A stretch of 64,000 nucleotides of DNA from Cydia pomonella (Eukaryota > Arthropoda > Insecta > Lepidoptera > Tortricidae). Within the stretch, counting starts at the first letter, position 1, and each line of letters starts with the position of its first letter. The notes under the pieces were generated by a model. The model made no database searches, was not told the origin of the DNA, and saw only the letters and a program-made list of their open reading frames with translations. The translations under genes and the position numbers were made by a program. This document shows, piece by piece, positions 62,601-64,000 of the stretch. The stretch covers positions 12,175,056 through 12,239,055 of the forward strand of contig NC_084704.1 of assembly GCF_033807575.1 (NCBI RefSeq), read 5' to 3'.

Positions 62601-64000
62601 ACAACGTCGATCAGAGAGAAAAAATCATAAAGTCTTCCTCAAGTACGAATTCCGATTAAAAGGAAATAATATTTTAAATGTGCGTGTGAGCATAAATTCT
62701 TCGTAACCAGGCCAAGGGTGCACTTACTCGTAAAGTTGGTAACGGTCATCATGTCTCTGGAAATTACCGGATTTATTGATTATCGCTTCGCGCGTTTTTA
62801 GTCGGTATTTTGACAAATTTAAAAGAAATCAGTCCGAGTGAACACCTAAAGGATAGGCGTTCCAAAATTGAAGTGCTTACCTTGTACAAATTGTACAAGT
62901 TGCTTTTAGTCGCGCTTAGGAAATGTGTGCGTGCTACGAAGCCCCCGCACACCGAAAGAGAAAGAGACACGCTTATGTTTAACAACGAGTATGGCAAAGA
63001 TGAATTAATGAAAAAAGGCCGTTTTTTTTCGTACGTATATATATAATTATGGAAGTTTTTTTTTGTGCTCCATATGTATGAGTATAACCTATCTATAGTT
63101 ATATTCTTATATAATATCATTGCTCTCCCACCCTCATATTTATCAGCCAGCGAAGTTGACGGCATTTGGAAAAGTGCGGGTCACTTTTGTCAGCGGGACT
63201 GCTCGCGGCGGCTCGGGATGACGTTTGTGGGTACCTAACAGGAGTCCAGCAATATAACATAATTCTTAGTAGTGGCGGGTAACGGGTTGAATAAGATGAT
63301 GATTATTTCAGTCAAAACAAGTCCACTTCAGAAGTCTCTTTAGGAGTACATTGGGTAAGTCCATGACACTTGGGGGCTTTTGAAAGGTTATGTAGGGACT
63401 TCTAAATACTGTTAAGAAGTTCTACTATAAATAACATATTTAGTCAAAAACTGACAGTACCCAGAAAACAAGCCGTCAATTTAAAACCCGGTTAAGGTTG
63501 AAAACATTGCTCAATGCCCTTGAATCAAAAATACCTACAGCTTTCGCCATACTAACTAAACAATATACAATTATGTGCCTGCAACACTCACGTACTCGCA
63601 TGATAATGATTTGCACATCTAAAACAAAGACTTTACGTAATCGTCATAAAGTGCTTTTTGGATTATTATGTCTGCATCAAATACGAGTATGCGATAGTTA
63701 TACAAAAACATTTTGTTACACCTCCTATTCTCTTCCTACGAATCTTTGGGAGTTCAAAGCTTGCGTAGTTATAATAAGGTGGATTTCAGTATAAATATGT
63801 CACAAGAAATAAGATTTTGCTAAAGTTACCAATGTGTATTGGGTTCATTGCTCGTTCTTAGTACATCTTTCATCGACTAACCGATGCGCATTACTTTTGT
63901 ATTGTGGGAAATACGTCGTAGAATAATCATATTGATCGGGGAAACCAGCATTCACCGATTTTCAAATGTGAAAAATAAAAAACCCTAACGTTATAATTGT
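62601..64000. other. 1.4 kb AT-rich, no gene
   Basis: Overlapping frames on both strands at 62773-63165 (-) and 62810-63046 (+) cannot both be genes and show no motif. The 98-codon frame at 63498-63794 likewise has none. Confidence 0.4.

Noticed and set aside
62773..63165. 130-codon minus-strand ORF and overlapping plus-strand ORF
   Set aside because: Mutually overlapping, motif-free frames in ordinary AT-rich DNA.

Overview
The window looks like a stretch of moth or butterfly (Lepidoptera) nuclear genome. It is AT-rich, has almost no conserved coding sequence, and is packed with transposable-element remains, small inverted-repeat elements (MITEs) and satellites. The Lepidoptera assignment is an inference: several non-coding families here match repeats I know as very common in lepidopteran genomes. 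These are the GGGTTCCGTAGCCAAATGG family with a (TCTG)n run, the TAAACGAGCAATTCTTG / ACCGAGCAAAGCTCGGT family, and the 'CGGCAACGCGCAT...GCAGGCGT' LINE/SINE tail. No species can be named.

Layout. 1-13.4 kb is a large satellite/palindrome complex. Two and a half head-to-tail copies of a ~2.7 kb unit (A) are followed by a 1.66 kb segment (B), an inverted copy of A with exactly the same length (2,695 bp), and a second, colinear copy of B. Unit A combines 267-bp GC-rich repeats full of GGCCGAAGGCC hairpins, a long foldback hairpin, (CAA)n-like tracts, and a ~249-bp repeat rich in AAAATGGCGG-type words. 13.4-26 kb is AT-rich sequence with MITEs, one LINE tail and a 655-bp hAT-type element. 26.1-28.5 kb holds a broken reverse-transcriptase element, split near its C-terminus by a GGGTTCCG repeat. 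29.6-31 kb is a 1.3 kb hAT-type element with an exact 8-bp target duplication and other elements nested inside. 32-37.7 kb contains a pair of inverted four-unit ~130-bp arrays facing GC-rich blocks, a broken Cys-rich ORF, two Helitron-like elements with tRNA-Ser(GCT)-like cores, a SINE and a 99-bp satellite. 39-43 kb holds LINE remains, a foldback element with an 8-bp target duplication, and a tRNA-like SINE with a 12-bp target duplication. 44.3-46.5 kb is a decayed RNase H-bearing LINE on the minus strand. 49-60 kb carries more repeats plus the only candidates for host exons: a triplicated exon-like block at 51.5-52.2 kb and a tiny GC-rich exon at 60.3 kb, both on the plus strand with consensus donors. 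60.5-64 kb is mostly unremarkable.

No complete, intact protein-coding gene can be supported. The likeliest reading is an intergenic or large-intron region of a repeat-rich insect genome, possibly inside a long plus-strand gene contributing the two exon candidates. The strongest structural observations are the A/B palindrome complex, the paired 130-bp arrays and the decaying exon triplication.
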